Source: JAJEFO01 sp965208685 (lineage in GTDB: Bacteria > Pseudomonadota > Alphaproteobacteria > Rhodobacterales > Rhodobacteraceae). Taken from it: DNA of 64,000 nucleotides. Both the position numbers and the translations under genes were made by a program. Shown here in pieces: positions 35,719 through 44,167 of this stretch. Where the stretch lies: NCBI GenBank assembly GCA_965208685.1, contig CBDBPL010000007.1, positions 3,224,001 through 3,288,000 of the forward strand, written 5' to 3'. Below the pieces are notes generated by a model that saw only the letters and a list, made by a program, of their open reading frames with translations, ran no database searches and was not told the DNA's origin. The stretch's first letter is position 1. Each line of letters starts with the position of its first letter.

Positions 35719-36405
35719 TTATCTCCGCCGCATCCGGTCAAGGAACCCGCGAAACGCGCCGCGCGCGAATGCAGGAGCGAGGACGAACCCGAGCGCAAAA
35801 CCGGCCGCGTCGGCCACCCAGTCATTCGACCCGCCAAAAATGATCGCAAACCCAAGCTGGATTCCAAGCAGGAATCCTATCAGCGTGAAGGCGCGGTACT
35901 GGTTTTGCCCGGTCGCGCCATAGCCGATCCAAAGCAGAAATGTATAGGCGCCGATCAAGCCGTAGACCGACGGGAAGCCGCCGATCAAGGGAAACTCGTC
36001 ACTTGTGAGGCCGGCAAAGATCAGGGCCCCAAAGGCACCGCAGCAGAAGAACAGGACAAGGACAGCAAGGTTGCCCAGCACTTCGCCAACGAGCTTCCCC
36101 ATGGCCAGGAGGAACACTATGACAAAGATCGCGTGGGCGAAGCCCTGGTGGATGAAAGGATAGGTAACGAACCGGCGGAGATGCTCGGGCGTCCAGTTGC
36201 CGGTTTCGATGATCCAGGCCAGAAGCGGGCCGTAGAAGGCAAAATCCTGAATCGCTGCAGTGCGCCAGCCCATGCCTGCAGGCCCGCCGACGTACCCCCG
36301 GGCCGCTAACGCCAGCATCGCTTCGACCACGAAGATCACCACCGCCAGGGCCGCGACAGCCGGCGGCAGGGCATTGAAGGTCGGCTGAGAATGATCGTCC
36401 TGCAT
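35719..36405 (-). CDS. Rhomboid-fold membrane protein lacking catalytic residues
   Basis: A 228-residue membrane protein with six or seven hydrophobic helices and a rhomboid layout (WTPEHLRRFVTYPFIHQGFA with the conserved His of helix 2, then the GxSG and His helices). The serine motif reads GLIG (residues 149-152), so the nucleophile position is Ile151. The catalytic His position in the later helix is Asp199 (ADAAGFALGF). It is therefore expected to be proteolytically inactive. Related forms beside murJ and trpS are, as far as I recall, usual in Rhodobacterales, so this may be a conserved pseudoprotease. ATG at 36405 is the natural start. Confidence 0.85.
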   Translation of the reverse strand: MQDDHSQPTFNALPPAVAALAVVIFVVEAMLALAARGYVGGPAGMGWRTAAIQDFAFYGPLLAWIIETGNWTPEHLRRFVTYPFIHQGFAHAIFVIVFLLAMGKLVGEVLGNLAVLVLFFCCGAFGALIFAGLTSDEFPLIGGFPSVYGLIGAYTFLLWIGYGATGQNQYRAFTLIGFLLGIQLGFAIIFGGSNDWVADAAGFALGFVLAPAFARGAFRGFLDRMRRR

Positions 36406-36480
36406 CGCCTGCCTTTCTTGACGGAGAAACAAGCTCTCGGTAAGGGCCGCGAGCAGGAAAATCCAGAGGATTGCAGCCAC

Positions 36481-37506
36481 ATGCCGGCCACAGCTTACAC
36501 CCCCCGCGTGTTTTCGGGAATCCAGCCGTCCGGAGGATTGACGCTCGGGAACTACCTCGGAGCACTCAAGCGCTTTGTCGACATCCAGAACGACGGCAAG
36601 CAGGAGTGCATCTACTGCCTTGTCGACCTGCATGCGATCACGACGTGGCAAAAGCCGGACGACCTGGTCCGGAACACGCGCGAGGCGGCGGCGGCCTTCA
36701 TGGCCTCCGGCATAGATCCCCTGCGATCGATCCTGTTCAACCAGAGCCAAGTGCCGGAACACACGCAACTGGCCTGGATCTTCAATTGCGTCGCGCGCAT
36801 GGGATGGATGGGTCGGATGACCCAGTGGAAGGACAAGGCCGGGAAGAACGCGGAAAACGCCTCGCTCGGCCTCTTCGCCTATCCTGCGCTCATGGCCGCC
36901 GACATTCTTGTCTACCACGCGACCCACGTGCCAGTGGGAGAGGATCAGAAACAGCATCTGGAACTCACGCGCGACATCGCCGCGAAGTTCAACCACGACT
37001 ACAAGGTGGACTTCTTTCCGATTACCGAACCGATGATCGAAGGTCCGGCCACGCGGGTGATGAGCCTGCGTGACGGCACGAAGAAGATGTCCAAGAGCGA
37101 TGCCTCGGACATGAGCCGGATCAACCTTTCTGACGATGCCGACGCGATAGCGCTCAAGTTCCGGAAGGCGAGAACCGACGCGAAGCCCCTGCCCGAGACC
37201 TACGGCGAACTGGAGGGTCGGCCCGAGGCCCGCAACCTGATCGACATCTACGCCGGCCTTACAGGGCAGCCCCCGGATGCGGTCATGACAGAAGTCGCAG
37301 GCCAGGGATGGGGAAAGTTCAAGCCGCATCTCGCCGAAGTTGCGGTAGAGACCCTGGCGCCGATCACGAGCGAGATGAACCGCCTTCTGGGTGATCTGGC
37401 CCAGATCGACCGCATCCTGATCGAAGGTGCAGCGCGCGCTCGAGAAGTCGCCGCACCCGTTCTTGCAAGAACCTACGAAATCGTCGGAATGATCTCGCCC
37501 CGATAG
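36481..37506 (+). CDS. trpS: Tryptophanyl-tRNA synthetase
   Basis: A 341-residue class Ic aminoacyl-tRNA synthetase charging tRNA-Trp. The HIGH-equivalent is PSGGLTLGNYLGAL near the N-terminus and the KMSKS loop is KKMSKSDASD at about residue 200. VGEDQKQHLELTRDIA is the conserved segment lining the tryptophan site. ATG at 36481 is used; an in-frame start 30 codons upstream would run into the rhomboid promoter. Single gene, divergent from the rhomboid gene. Confidence 0.96.
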   Translation: MPATAYTPRVFSGIQPSGGLTLGNYLGALKRFVDIQNDGKQECIYCLVDLHAITTWQKPDDLVRNTREAAAAFMASGIDPLRSILFNQSQVPEHTQLAWIFNCVARMGWMGRMTQWKDKAGKNAENASLGLFAYPALMAADILVYHATHVPVGEDQKQHLELTRDIAAKFNHDYKVDFFPITEPMIEGPATRVMSLRDGTKKMSKSDASDMSRINLSDDADAIALKFRKARTDAKPLPETYGELEGRPEARNLIDIYAGLTGQPPDAVMTEVAGQGWGKFKPHLAEVAVETLAPITSEMNRLLGDLAQIDRILIEGAARAREVAAPVLARTYEIVGMISPR

Positions 37507-37639
37507 GGCACGGCTTGCATGGAGTGCCTTGCCGGTTCGGCCCCTCCCGCGCGGAAGAAAAAGCCGCTTCCGCCGCCAGCCAGCCACCGTCTCGGATAGG
37601 CACGACGTCCCCGCGCGGCATCCAGAATGGACGCTGACT

Positions 37640-38130
37640 TTCAGATGGAAGTTGGCCACAGTTTCCACAAGCCATCAGCAGCTTGCGCGCCAACGCCACG
37701 ATCCCCCGCTTCCGCGCACGCCCGTCGCGGGCGCTGACAAGCCCCCGACACCATTTCGACAGCGCGCCGTTCGGCTGATTGCGCAGCCAGCGCCAGGCTT
37801 GGCCGGCAGCCGGCGGTTTCGGCAGTCCCGGCAGAACAGTTCGGTGTCCAGGAGCAGGGAGTCGTTCGACCCGATCCGGCGCAGCCTGACCCGCGCCGCC
37901 GCCTTCTCCGCCTCGACCGCCTTCAGCTCCGCGACGGCCAGCTCCAGCCGGTCGAGGATGCCGTGGATCTCGGCCAGTAGCCCCGGCCGCAGTTCCGTGC
38001 CGTAGCCGGTCTCAAGCCCGTCGAGGCGCGCGCCGAACCCTTTCCCGGCCGGATCCCCGGCCGACACGCCGTGCAGTTCGGAGACCGGGTTCGCGAGTCG
38101 CAGCCGTTCCTTCACCAAGCGCTCGCGCAC
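37640..38130 (-). pseudogene. IS110-family transposase remnant
   Basis: The reverse strand starts with MRERLVKERLRLANPVSELH and LDRLELAVAELKAVEAEKAA, the middle of an IS110 (DEDD) transposase. The C-terminal half continues in a second frame (AWRWLRNQPNGALSKWCRGL, then RKRGIVALARKLL). The catalytic N-terminal RuvC-like part is absent and at least one frameshift separates the pieces. It lies between trpS and nlpD, breaking neither. It was probably inserted and decayed in place. Confidence 0.75.
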
Positions 38131-38173
38131 TGCAAATGCAGCGCAAGAGGCTCTCTGGAATGGGAATTCCGCG

Positions 38174-39148
38174 CTAGTTCAGGTAAGGCCCGGGATCCAC
38201 GCTGTCAAATCCCTCGCGCACCTCGAAGTGCAGGAACGGCGGGTTCGCGTTGCGCACGACCGCAATTTTCTGGCCACGCTTGACCCAATCGCCCTTTTCC
38301 ACCGCGATGTCGTCCAAGCCAGCGTAGACTGTCAGCAAGTTGCCCTCATGCCGAAGCACCAGAATCGGCACCTGATCGGTATCTCGCGTGATCGCGGCAA
38401 CCGTGCCCGCGTCTGCCGCAACAACGACAGTTCCTGCCACCGCCGAAATCCCGATGCCCTCGTTCGAACCCTTTTGGAACGGCCGAACGATGCTGCCCTG
38501 AACCGGCATCCTCAGACGGGCCCTGTCCGAAGCAGCTGTCTGCTGGCCCTCAAGCTCCGCCGGCCTTGCCGCCGGCGCCGACGCTCCGTTCGCCGCGGTC
38601 GGCAGGGGTTGCGAAGCCGACGGCGGCAGCGGCGTTTCGGATCCTGAGCCCGGCATTGCCACCGTCGTCGTCTCTATGGTTCCGGCAGTCTCTGCCGGCG
38701 GAATCACAATGTACCGGCCGACCTGCAGCTCCGAGCTGGGATCAAGCCCGTTCTGCTCGGCGATGCTCTCGGCCGACACGCCGTAGAGTCTCGCGATCGT
38801 GAACATGGTCTCTCCGGCAACCACTCGATGGTACACAGGCGCCGAGGCCGGGGATGCTCCGGACGATCCATCTGCCCTGTCAATCGCCGATCCGGCAAGT
38901 TCAACAACGCTCACCGAGCCTGCCGCGGCAGCTGGCACGCGACGTGGCTGCGCGAGATTCTCGCTCCGTTCGCCAGGCGTCGGGGCGGAATCGATCGCGG
39001 CACGCACCGCCGCAGTCGTGTCCAGCTGTCCGGCCGCTCCCCGGAAATCGAAATCAAAATTCCTAGGATCTTCGCCACCGCAGGCAAAAAGCGCCATCGT
39101 GCCGGACAGCAGGACAGCCAGCCGAGTCGGAAATGCCGCATGCGTCAT
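38174..39148 (-). CDS. nlpD: NlpD-like murein hydrolase activator lipoprotein
   Basis: A 324-residue lipoprotein. Signal and lipobox LFACGG near residue 23, a long linker, a LysM peptidoglycan-binding domain (about 108-152, YHRVVAGETMFTIARLYGVS), a second low-complexity linker, and a C-terminal LytM/M23 domain (about 212-320). The LytM domain lacks the first metal ligands (GIGISAVAG where active enzymes have GxDI with His upstream), as in NlpD/EnvC activators that stimulate amidases rather than cut themselves. GAGGAG precedes the ATG. Downstream of surE and pcm on the same strand, the standard surE-pcm-nlpD order. Confidence 0.92.
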   Translation of the reverse strand: MTHAAFPTRLAVLLSGTMALFACGGEDPRNFDFDFRGAAGQLDTTAAVRAAIDSAPTPGERSENLAQPRRVPAAAAGSVSVVELAGSAIDRADGSSGASPASAPVYHRVVAGETMFTIARLYGVSAESIAEQNGLDPSSELQVGRYIVIPPAETAGTIETTTVAMPGSGSETPLPPSASQPLPTAANGASAPAARPAELEGQQTAASDRARLRMPVQGSIVRPFQKGSNEGIGISAVAGTVVVAADAGTVAAITRDTDQVPILVLRHEGNLLTVYAGLDDIAVEKGDWVKRGQKIAVVRNANPPFLHFEVREGFDSVDPGPYLN

Positions 39149-39371
39149 TGTATTTGCTCCTCATGCCTGATGCCGCAGCCTTCTCTGAAGCTGTCGGTGC
39201 CGTCGCGTCGCGCACCTGCCTGTACTTCACAGTCGCAACCTTGGCCGCACTATAGCATTGACTGCCCGGACTACGCCAACAGAAAAAGGCGTCGTCCGCA
39301 CCGAAGGCACCGTCCGCTGGATGGTGATGCATGCTGTCGGCACGGAACGCCCCGTTACAGTGCGCCTGGCC

Positions 39372-40013
39372 TCATTTGTCGCCCATGCCCTCGATGAGCG
39401 GCACGAACCGCACCTTCAATAGCTCGTCGTACTCAAATCCGGTTTCGGTTCGGGTGGCCTTGATCAGGACCTGCACCGCGTCGGACCGACCCACGGGCAC
39501 GACCATGATGCCGCCGGTCTTCAGCTCGGCAAGAAGTGGCCCAGGAGGGTCCTCGGCGGCCGCGGTCACGATGATCCGGTCGAACGGCGCCTGTTCGGGA
39601 AATCCCCGGGTTCCGTCCAAGGTCAGCGCCGTGATGTTGGCAAGTCCCAGCCGATCGAAGACTTCCCGCGCCTCCCGCACCAGCCGCGGATGCCGTTCGA
39701 TCGTGTAGACCCGACGTGCCAGCTGACTAAGAACGGCCGCCTGGTAGCCCGATCCGGTGCCGATCTCGAGCACCTTGTGGCGTGGGGCGACGTCAAGCGC
39801 CTGCGTCATGAGGCCCACGATGGCAGGTTGGCTAATCGTCTGGCCGCATGCGATCGGAAGCGGCGTGTCGTCGTAGGCCCGCTCGGCGAAGATGCCTTTC
39901 ACGAATTCCCCACGATCAATCACCTCCATGGCTTCAAGAACGCGCGCATCCGTCACTCCGTGCTGGCGGAGCGAAAACACGAACTGCATGCGCTGCTCGT
40001 CCTTGAGTGTCAT
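39372..40013 (-). CDS. pcm: Protein-L-isoaspartate O-methyltransferase
   Basis: A 213-residue SAM-dependent methyltransferase that starts repair of isoaspartyl residues in aged proteins. Shows RAYDDTPLPIACGQTISQP (substrate-binding), SAM motif I VLEIGTGSGYQAAVL and motif III-like LKTGGIMVVPVG. The ATG overlaps the surE stop by four bases, so translation is coupled. There is a 220-bp gap before nlpD, which may have its own promoter. Confidence 0.96.
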   Translation of the reverse strand: MTLKDEQRMQFVFSLRQHGVTDARVLEAMEVIDRGEFVKGIFAERAYDDTPLPIACGQTISQPAIVGLMTQALDVAPRHKVLEIGTGSGYQAAVLSQLARRVYTIERHPRLVREAREVFDRLGLANITALTLDGTRGFPEQAPFDRIIVTAAAEDPPGPLLAELKTGGIMVVPVGRSDAVQVLIKATRTETGFEYDELLKVRFVPLIEGMGDK

Positions 40014-40798
40014 GTATCAAGCCGGTCACGCAGGGTCGCGATCACGTCGTGCGCCGTCAGATCAGCGCGAAGCGGGGTCACCGAAATGAAGCCGTCCAGG
40101 TTCGCGGCCACATCCGTTCCAGGTCCCGTCGGCGTGTGCTGAGGGCCGCCCTTGACCCATAGGAACATGCGACCCGACGGCGAGCGGTGCGGTTCGATTC
40201 CGAACCTGGTTCCCTCGCGCCAGCCCTGGGTCGAAACCCGAACGCCTCGGACCGCGGCAGCGGAATTGGGCGGGAAGTTGACGTTGTAGAAGACCCGATA
40301 GGAATCGTCCTCCCAAACACCGTCCTTCAGGAGCTTCCGCACAGTCTCGGCCCCGTGTCCGAGAGCGGCTTCGAACGGGTTGTCAAGATTGGCGCTTTCC
40401 GGTCCGAAGAACTGGCTGAGCGCGATCGCGGGAATCCCCTGCAGCGCTGCCTCAATGGCCGCTCCCACGGTGCCGGAATAGAGGACGTTCTCGGCTGCGT
40501 TGTTGCCCCGGTTCACCCCCGAAAGCACCAGGTTGGGCGGTGCATCCTTCATCACCTGATGAAGGCCCGCAAGCACGCAATCGGCCGGTGACCCTTCCGC
40601 CGCGAAGCATTGCGGCCCGAATTCGGACAAGAGCGTGGGATGCGTGTAGCTGATGCAATGTCCCACGCCCGACTGCTCGAATGCAGGCGCCACGGTCCAG
40701 ACCTCTCCATCCTCGCCGGCGATTTCGCGTGCGATTTCGTCCAGGACCCGGAGGCCTGGTGCATTGATGCCATCGTCGTTGGTGATGAGAATGCGCAT
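40010..40798 (-). CDS. surE: 5'/3'-nucleotidase SurE
   Basis: A 262-residue SurE phosphatase acting on nucleoside monophosphates. MRILITNDDGINAPGL carries the metal-binding Asp pair. APAFEQSGVGHCISYTHP and LVLSGVNRGNNAAENVLYSG supply the remaining ligands (Ser/Asn). Full length, first gene of surE-pcm-nlpD. Family knowledge links it to stationary-phase survival. Confidence 0.96.
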   Translation of the reverse strand: MRILITNDDGINAPGLRVLDEIAREIAGEDGEVWTVAPAFEQSGVGHCISYTHPTLLSEFGPQCFAAEGSPADCVLAGLHQVMKDAPPNLVLSGVNRGNNAAENVLYSGTVGAAIEAALQGIPAIALSQFFGPESANLDNPFEAALGHGAETVRKLLKDGVWEDDSYRVFYNVNFPPNSAAAVRGVRVSTQGWREGTRFGIEPHRSPSGRMFLWVKGGPQHTPTGPGTDVAANLDGFISVTPLRADLTAHDVIATLRDRLDT

Positions 40799-40993
40799 GT
40801 CCCTGCTTTAGGGGAGCGCGTCGCGCCGGACAAGGCAAGCTTGTCGCCCATGTGGCCAGGCGCCCGAATCTCTTGGCGGGACAGACTCTGCGACAAGAGC
40901 ACTTGTCATGCCAGGAGCCAAGCACGCCGGAGATCACGCGTCGCCAAGCCACTGCCTGCTCTGGTTGAGCGAACTGCCGATTCCCGCGACAGG

Positions 40994-41638
40994 TCAGTCG
41001 AGGGCTGCCAGGATGCTGCGAGCGGCAGCATCGGGCGAGGTCAAGGCGCCCTTGTTCTCGCCTGGAAAAAACCTTGCCCGGGTTGCGGTCGGCATGGGCG
41101 GCGGCGACAAGATCATGACGCGCGGCCCTGTGCGCGCTGTTTCCGCCGCCCAGCACCTGGCAAGCGAAATCTGGGCTGCCTTTGTCGCGCCGTAGACAGA
41201 GAAGAACTGCTCGCCCGCACGGGCATCGTCGAAGAAGACGGCCTTGCCGTCTTCGGCGACCTCGAGAAGCGGAGCCACGCATGTGATCAACGTGGCGGTC
41301 GCGGTGACGTTGGTTGCAAGGGACTTCGCAAGGTCCTTTGGGTCGTGATGTGCGACAGGCGCCAGCGGCGCGACATGGACAGCCGCATGTGCCCACAGGT
41401 CGACGCGACCCCAGCGTTCCCGAATGCTGTGGCACACTGCCGCACAGGCATCAGAATCAGTCAGATCGACCGGCACGAGCGTCGCACTTCCGCCAGCCGC
41501 CAGAATGCGGTCATCCAGCTCTTCGAGTCCACCTGAAGTTCGTGCAATTGCTATTACGTGATGATCCTTGGCGAGCGCCTCGGCCAGCGCGGCCCCAAGC
41601 CCTCGAGAGGCTCCTGTTACAACGGCGATCTTGCTCAT
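40994..41638 (-). CDS. Short-chain dehydrogenase/reductase
   Basis: A 214-residue classical SDR with the Rossmann nucleotide motif VTGASRGLGAALAEAL (TGxxxGxG), an NxxA-type segment (WAHAAVHVA, with H in place of the usual N) and the catalytic YGATK (Tyr-x-x-x-Lys). The length is on the short side. The substrate is unknown. It is divergent from the lytic transglycosylase gene and separated by 195 bp from surE upstream of it. Confidence 0.85.
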   Translation of the reverse strand: MSKIAVVTGASRGLGAALAEALAKDHHVIAIARTSGGLEELDDRILAAGGSATLVPVDLTDSDACAAVCHSIRERWGRVDLWAHAAVHVAPLAPVAHHDPKDLAKSLATNVTATATLITCVAPLLEVAEDGKAVFFDDARAGEQFFSVYGATKAAQISLARCWAAETARTGPRVMILSPPPMPTATRARFFPGENKGALTSPDAAARSILAALD

Positions 41639-41746
41639 TGTGACCCTTTTGCCACAGCATTCGTGATCGTCAATGCCTGCCCGTTGCCGGATTCGGACCC
41701 CAACGCTAAGGTTCGTTCGGCTCGCGAAGCCCCTGGAGGATACATT

Positions 41747-42349
41747 TTGATTCGATCTAGCTGCATATTCGGTGCAGTTCTTCCTGTTTGTCTGGCATTT
41801 GCCGTTCCCCTAGCAGCGGGAACGCCGTTGTCGGGGGAACGGGCGGAACTCTCAAAACGCCAGATAGCAACATTGGATGCCATTGGGCCGAAGTATCGAG
41901 GTTCGCTTCGTCCGCAGTTTCGTAACGCAGCCACGCCAGACGGCCCGGAAGTGGCGGCACTGCAACAGGAGCCGGTCGCTGATTCACCGAAATTCCTGAA
42001 GGTCGCCTGCGAATTGGCGCAGCGCTACGAAATCCCGGAAGACGTGTTCCTTCGGCTCATCATGAAAGAGTCCCGATGGGACGCGGAGGCCCGTTCAAGC
42101 AGGGGTGCCATCGGATTGACGCAGCTCATGCCTGCAACTGCACGGTCCCTTGGAGTCAACCCCCACGATCCAGTCCAGAACCTTGAGGGTGGTGCACGCT
42201 ACCTTGCCGAACAGTATCGCGTCTTCAGGTCATGGCGGCTGGCGGTCGCCGCGTACAACGCCGGACCTTTCGCGGTGAAGAAATATGGCGACGTTCCTCC
42301 GTTCCCCGAAACCCAGCGCTACGTCAGGGAAGTTCTCGGGCAAGTCTGA
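41747..42349 (+). CDS. Lytic transglycosylase (SLT domain)
   Basis: A 200-residue secreted lytic transglycosylase that cleaves the MurNAc-GlcNAc bond of peptidoglycan. The first about 27 residues form a signal peptide. The SLT domain (about 90-195) has the catalytic Glu in RLIMKESRWDAEARSSRGAI, then GLTQLMPATARSLGV and AVAAYNAGP. The start is a TTG at 41747 with GGAGGA eight bases upstream; no ATG fits the signal peptide. A single domain without other modules. It stands alone. Confidence 0.9.
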   Translation: MIRSSCIFGAVLPVCLAFAVPLAAGTPLSGERAELSKRQIATLDAIGPKYRGSLRPQFRNAATPDGPEVAALQQEPVADSPKFLKVACELAQRYEIPEDVFLRLIMKESRWDAEARSSRGAIGLTQLMPATARSLGVNPHDPVQNLEGGARYLAEQYRVFRSWRLAVAAYNAGPFAVKKYGDVPPFPETQRYVREVLGQV

Positions 42350-42516
42350 GTCACATGGCTCGACTTCGTCCGGGACTCTCCACCCGGATCACGCGAACGA
42401 AGCGGGAGAATGCACCGGATTCTCGCTGAGCATCGGCGACGTGCGACTTCGCCGGCACGCGGCGATTCCGAACCTCGCGCCTTGCAAATTCCCCGCGCCG
42501 TGGTTCAGTGGGACTC

Positions 42517-43236
42517 ATGGCACGGAAGACAAGCGGACGCGCGAAACGCGACCTGAAGGTGCGCGTCGCCACGGCCCGGCGGCGGAAGCTGTCCTCCACC
42601 CGCTGGCTTGAACGGCAGTTGAACGACCCCTACGTGCGCCGCGCCAAGGACGAGGGATATCGGGGACGGGCGGCCTACAAGCTCATCGAAATCGACGACA
42701 AGCACCGGTTCCTGAAGCCGGGTGCGCGGGTTCTGGACCTCGGTTCGGCACCGGGCGGCTGGTGCCAGGTTGCGGTAAGGCGCGTGAATGCGCTCGGCAC
42801 GACCCAGGGCAAGGCGGCCGGGCGTGTCATCGGCATCGACTTGAAGGAGGTCGACCCGATTCCAGGAGCGGAAATCCACGTGCTGGACTTTCTCTCCGAG
42901 GGCGCGGATGACCGAGTCCGGAACTGGCTTGGCGGCAAGGCCGACGTCGTGATGTCGGACATGGCGGCAAATTCGTCCGGACACAGGCAAACCGACCATG
43001 TGAGGATCATGGCACTCTGCGAGGCGGCGGCGGACTTTGCCTTCGACGTTCTCGACGAAGGCGGAGCCTTTGTCGCCAAGGTTCTTTCAGGCGGGGCGGA
43101 TTCCAGCCTTCAGGCGGTTCTCAAGCGGCGATTCAGCAAGGTCGTCAACATGAAGCCCCCGGCGAGCCGCGCCGATTCGCGAGAGAGATTCGTTGTTGCG
43201 ACGGGGTTTCGAGCCCAGCGTGGCACCAGGGAGTAG
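42517..43236 (+). CDS. rlmE: 23S rRNA (uridine-2552 2'-O) methyltransferase
   Basis: A 239-residue RlmE (FtsJ/RrmJ). The SAM-binding motif is RVLDLGSAPGGWCQVA, with DMAANSSGH containing the catalytic Asp, and the K-D-K-E tetrad is discernible (YKLIEID, VMSDMA, AKVLSGG, RERFVVA). The N-terminus is basic (ARKTSGRAKRDLKVR), as in other alphaproteobacterial forms. ATG at 42517 is preferred to a GTG three codons earlier. Confidence 0.95.
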   Translation: MARKTSGRAKRDLKVRVATARRRKLSSTRWLERQLNDPYVRRAKDEGYRGRAAYKLIEIDDKHRFLKPGARVLDLGSAPGGWCQVAVRRVNALGTTQGKAAGRVIGIDLKEVDPIPGAEIHVLDFLSEGADDRVRNWLGGKADVVMSDMAANSSGHRQTDHVRIMALCEAAADFAFDVLDEGGAFVAKVLSGGADSSLQAVLKRRFSKVVNMKPPASRADSRERFVVATGFRAQRGTRE

Positions 43237-43375
43237 TCCTGCCGCATCGGGCAGCCCGGATCCGGGCAAGTCTCGGGTTTCGGCACCTGGCGCAAGGACC
43301 ACGCTCGTGGGGCTTGCGCAATCCCGGTTGCCTGACTGAAACTTTCGTGCAAGCGGTTCAGAAAGCGAGGGTCAC

Positions 43376-44167
43376 TTGCAGAACGTCATATTCATTCCGG
43401 CCCGCTATCCGTCCGTCCGGTTTCCGGGCAAGCCCTTGGCAATGCTCAGGGGCGCGACCGGCGACGCGCGGTCCCTGATCCAGAGATGCTGGGAGACGGC
43501 CAGCAAGGTTGCCGGCATCAGCGCCGTGTACGTCCTGACCGACGACCGGCGCATTTCCGATGCAGCGGAATCGTTCGGGGCGGGCGTGATGATGACGTCC
43601 GCACACCCGAAGAACGGGACGGAGCGATGCGCGGAGGCCCTTCGGATGCTGGACGACGAACCTGATGTCGTGATCAATGTCCAAGGCGACGCGCCGCTTA
43701 CGCCGCCACATTATGTCGAGGCGCTGTGCGCCGTCATGCGCGACCCTGCCGTGCAGGTCGCTACGCCTGTCCTCAAGACGGAACACGATCATCTCGCCTT
43801 GCTCCGCGCAGACCGGAAAGCCGGGCGGGTCGGCGCGACGACGGCCGTGTTCGGACAGGGAGGCGACGCGCTCTACTTCTCCAAGGAAGTGCTGCCCTTT
43901 GGCGACCAGACCGCCAGGACCGACACGCCCTCATTTCACCATGTCGGCTGCTACGCATATCGCCCCGAGGCGCTCAGACGATATGCCGGCTTGCCGGTTG
44001 GCGCGCTCGAAGCGGCGGAAGGCCTCGAACAGCTGCGCTTCCTTGAATGGGGAATCCCCGTCCGATGCGTTGAGGTCGAAGCGCGTGGACGGGCCTTCTG
44101 GGAGTTGAACAATCCCTCGGATATACCGCTTATCGAGGAGATCATGCAGCGGGAGGGCATTGCATGA
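43376..44167 (+). CDS. kdsB: 3-deoxy-manno-octulosonate cytidylyltransferase
   Basis: A 263-residue KdsB activating Kdo to CMP-Kdo for lipopolysaccharide assembly. IFIPARYPSVRFPGKPLAML is the nucleotide-binding N-terminus, DVVINVQGDAPL the conserved CTP site, and FHHVGCYAYRPEALRRYAGL and WGIPVRCVEV close the substrate pocket. The start is TTG at 43376 with GAGGG five bases upstream. Its stop overlaps the kdsA start (ATGA), so the two are co-translated. Confidence 0.94.
   Translation: MQNVIFIPARYPSVRFPGKPLAMLRGATGDARSLIQRCWETASKVAGISAVYVLTDDRRISDAAESFGAGVMMTSAHPKNGTERCAEALRMLDDEPDVVINVQGDAPLTPPHYVEALCAVMRDPAVQVATPVLKTEHDHLALLRADRKAGRVGATTAVFGQGGDALYFSKEVLPFGDQTARTDTPSFHHVGCYAYRPEALRRYAGLPVGALEAAEGLEQLRFLEWGIPVRCVEVEARGRAFWELNNPSDIPLIEEIMQREGIA

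Noticed and set aside
36406..37668. Extension of the rhomboid frame upstream by 420 codons
   Set aside because: It runs antisense through trpS; the rhomboid fold starts at ATG 36405.
40180..40210. tRNA-like GGTTCGATTCC motif
   Set aside because: It lies inside surE and no cloverleaf arms can be built around it.
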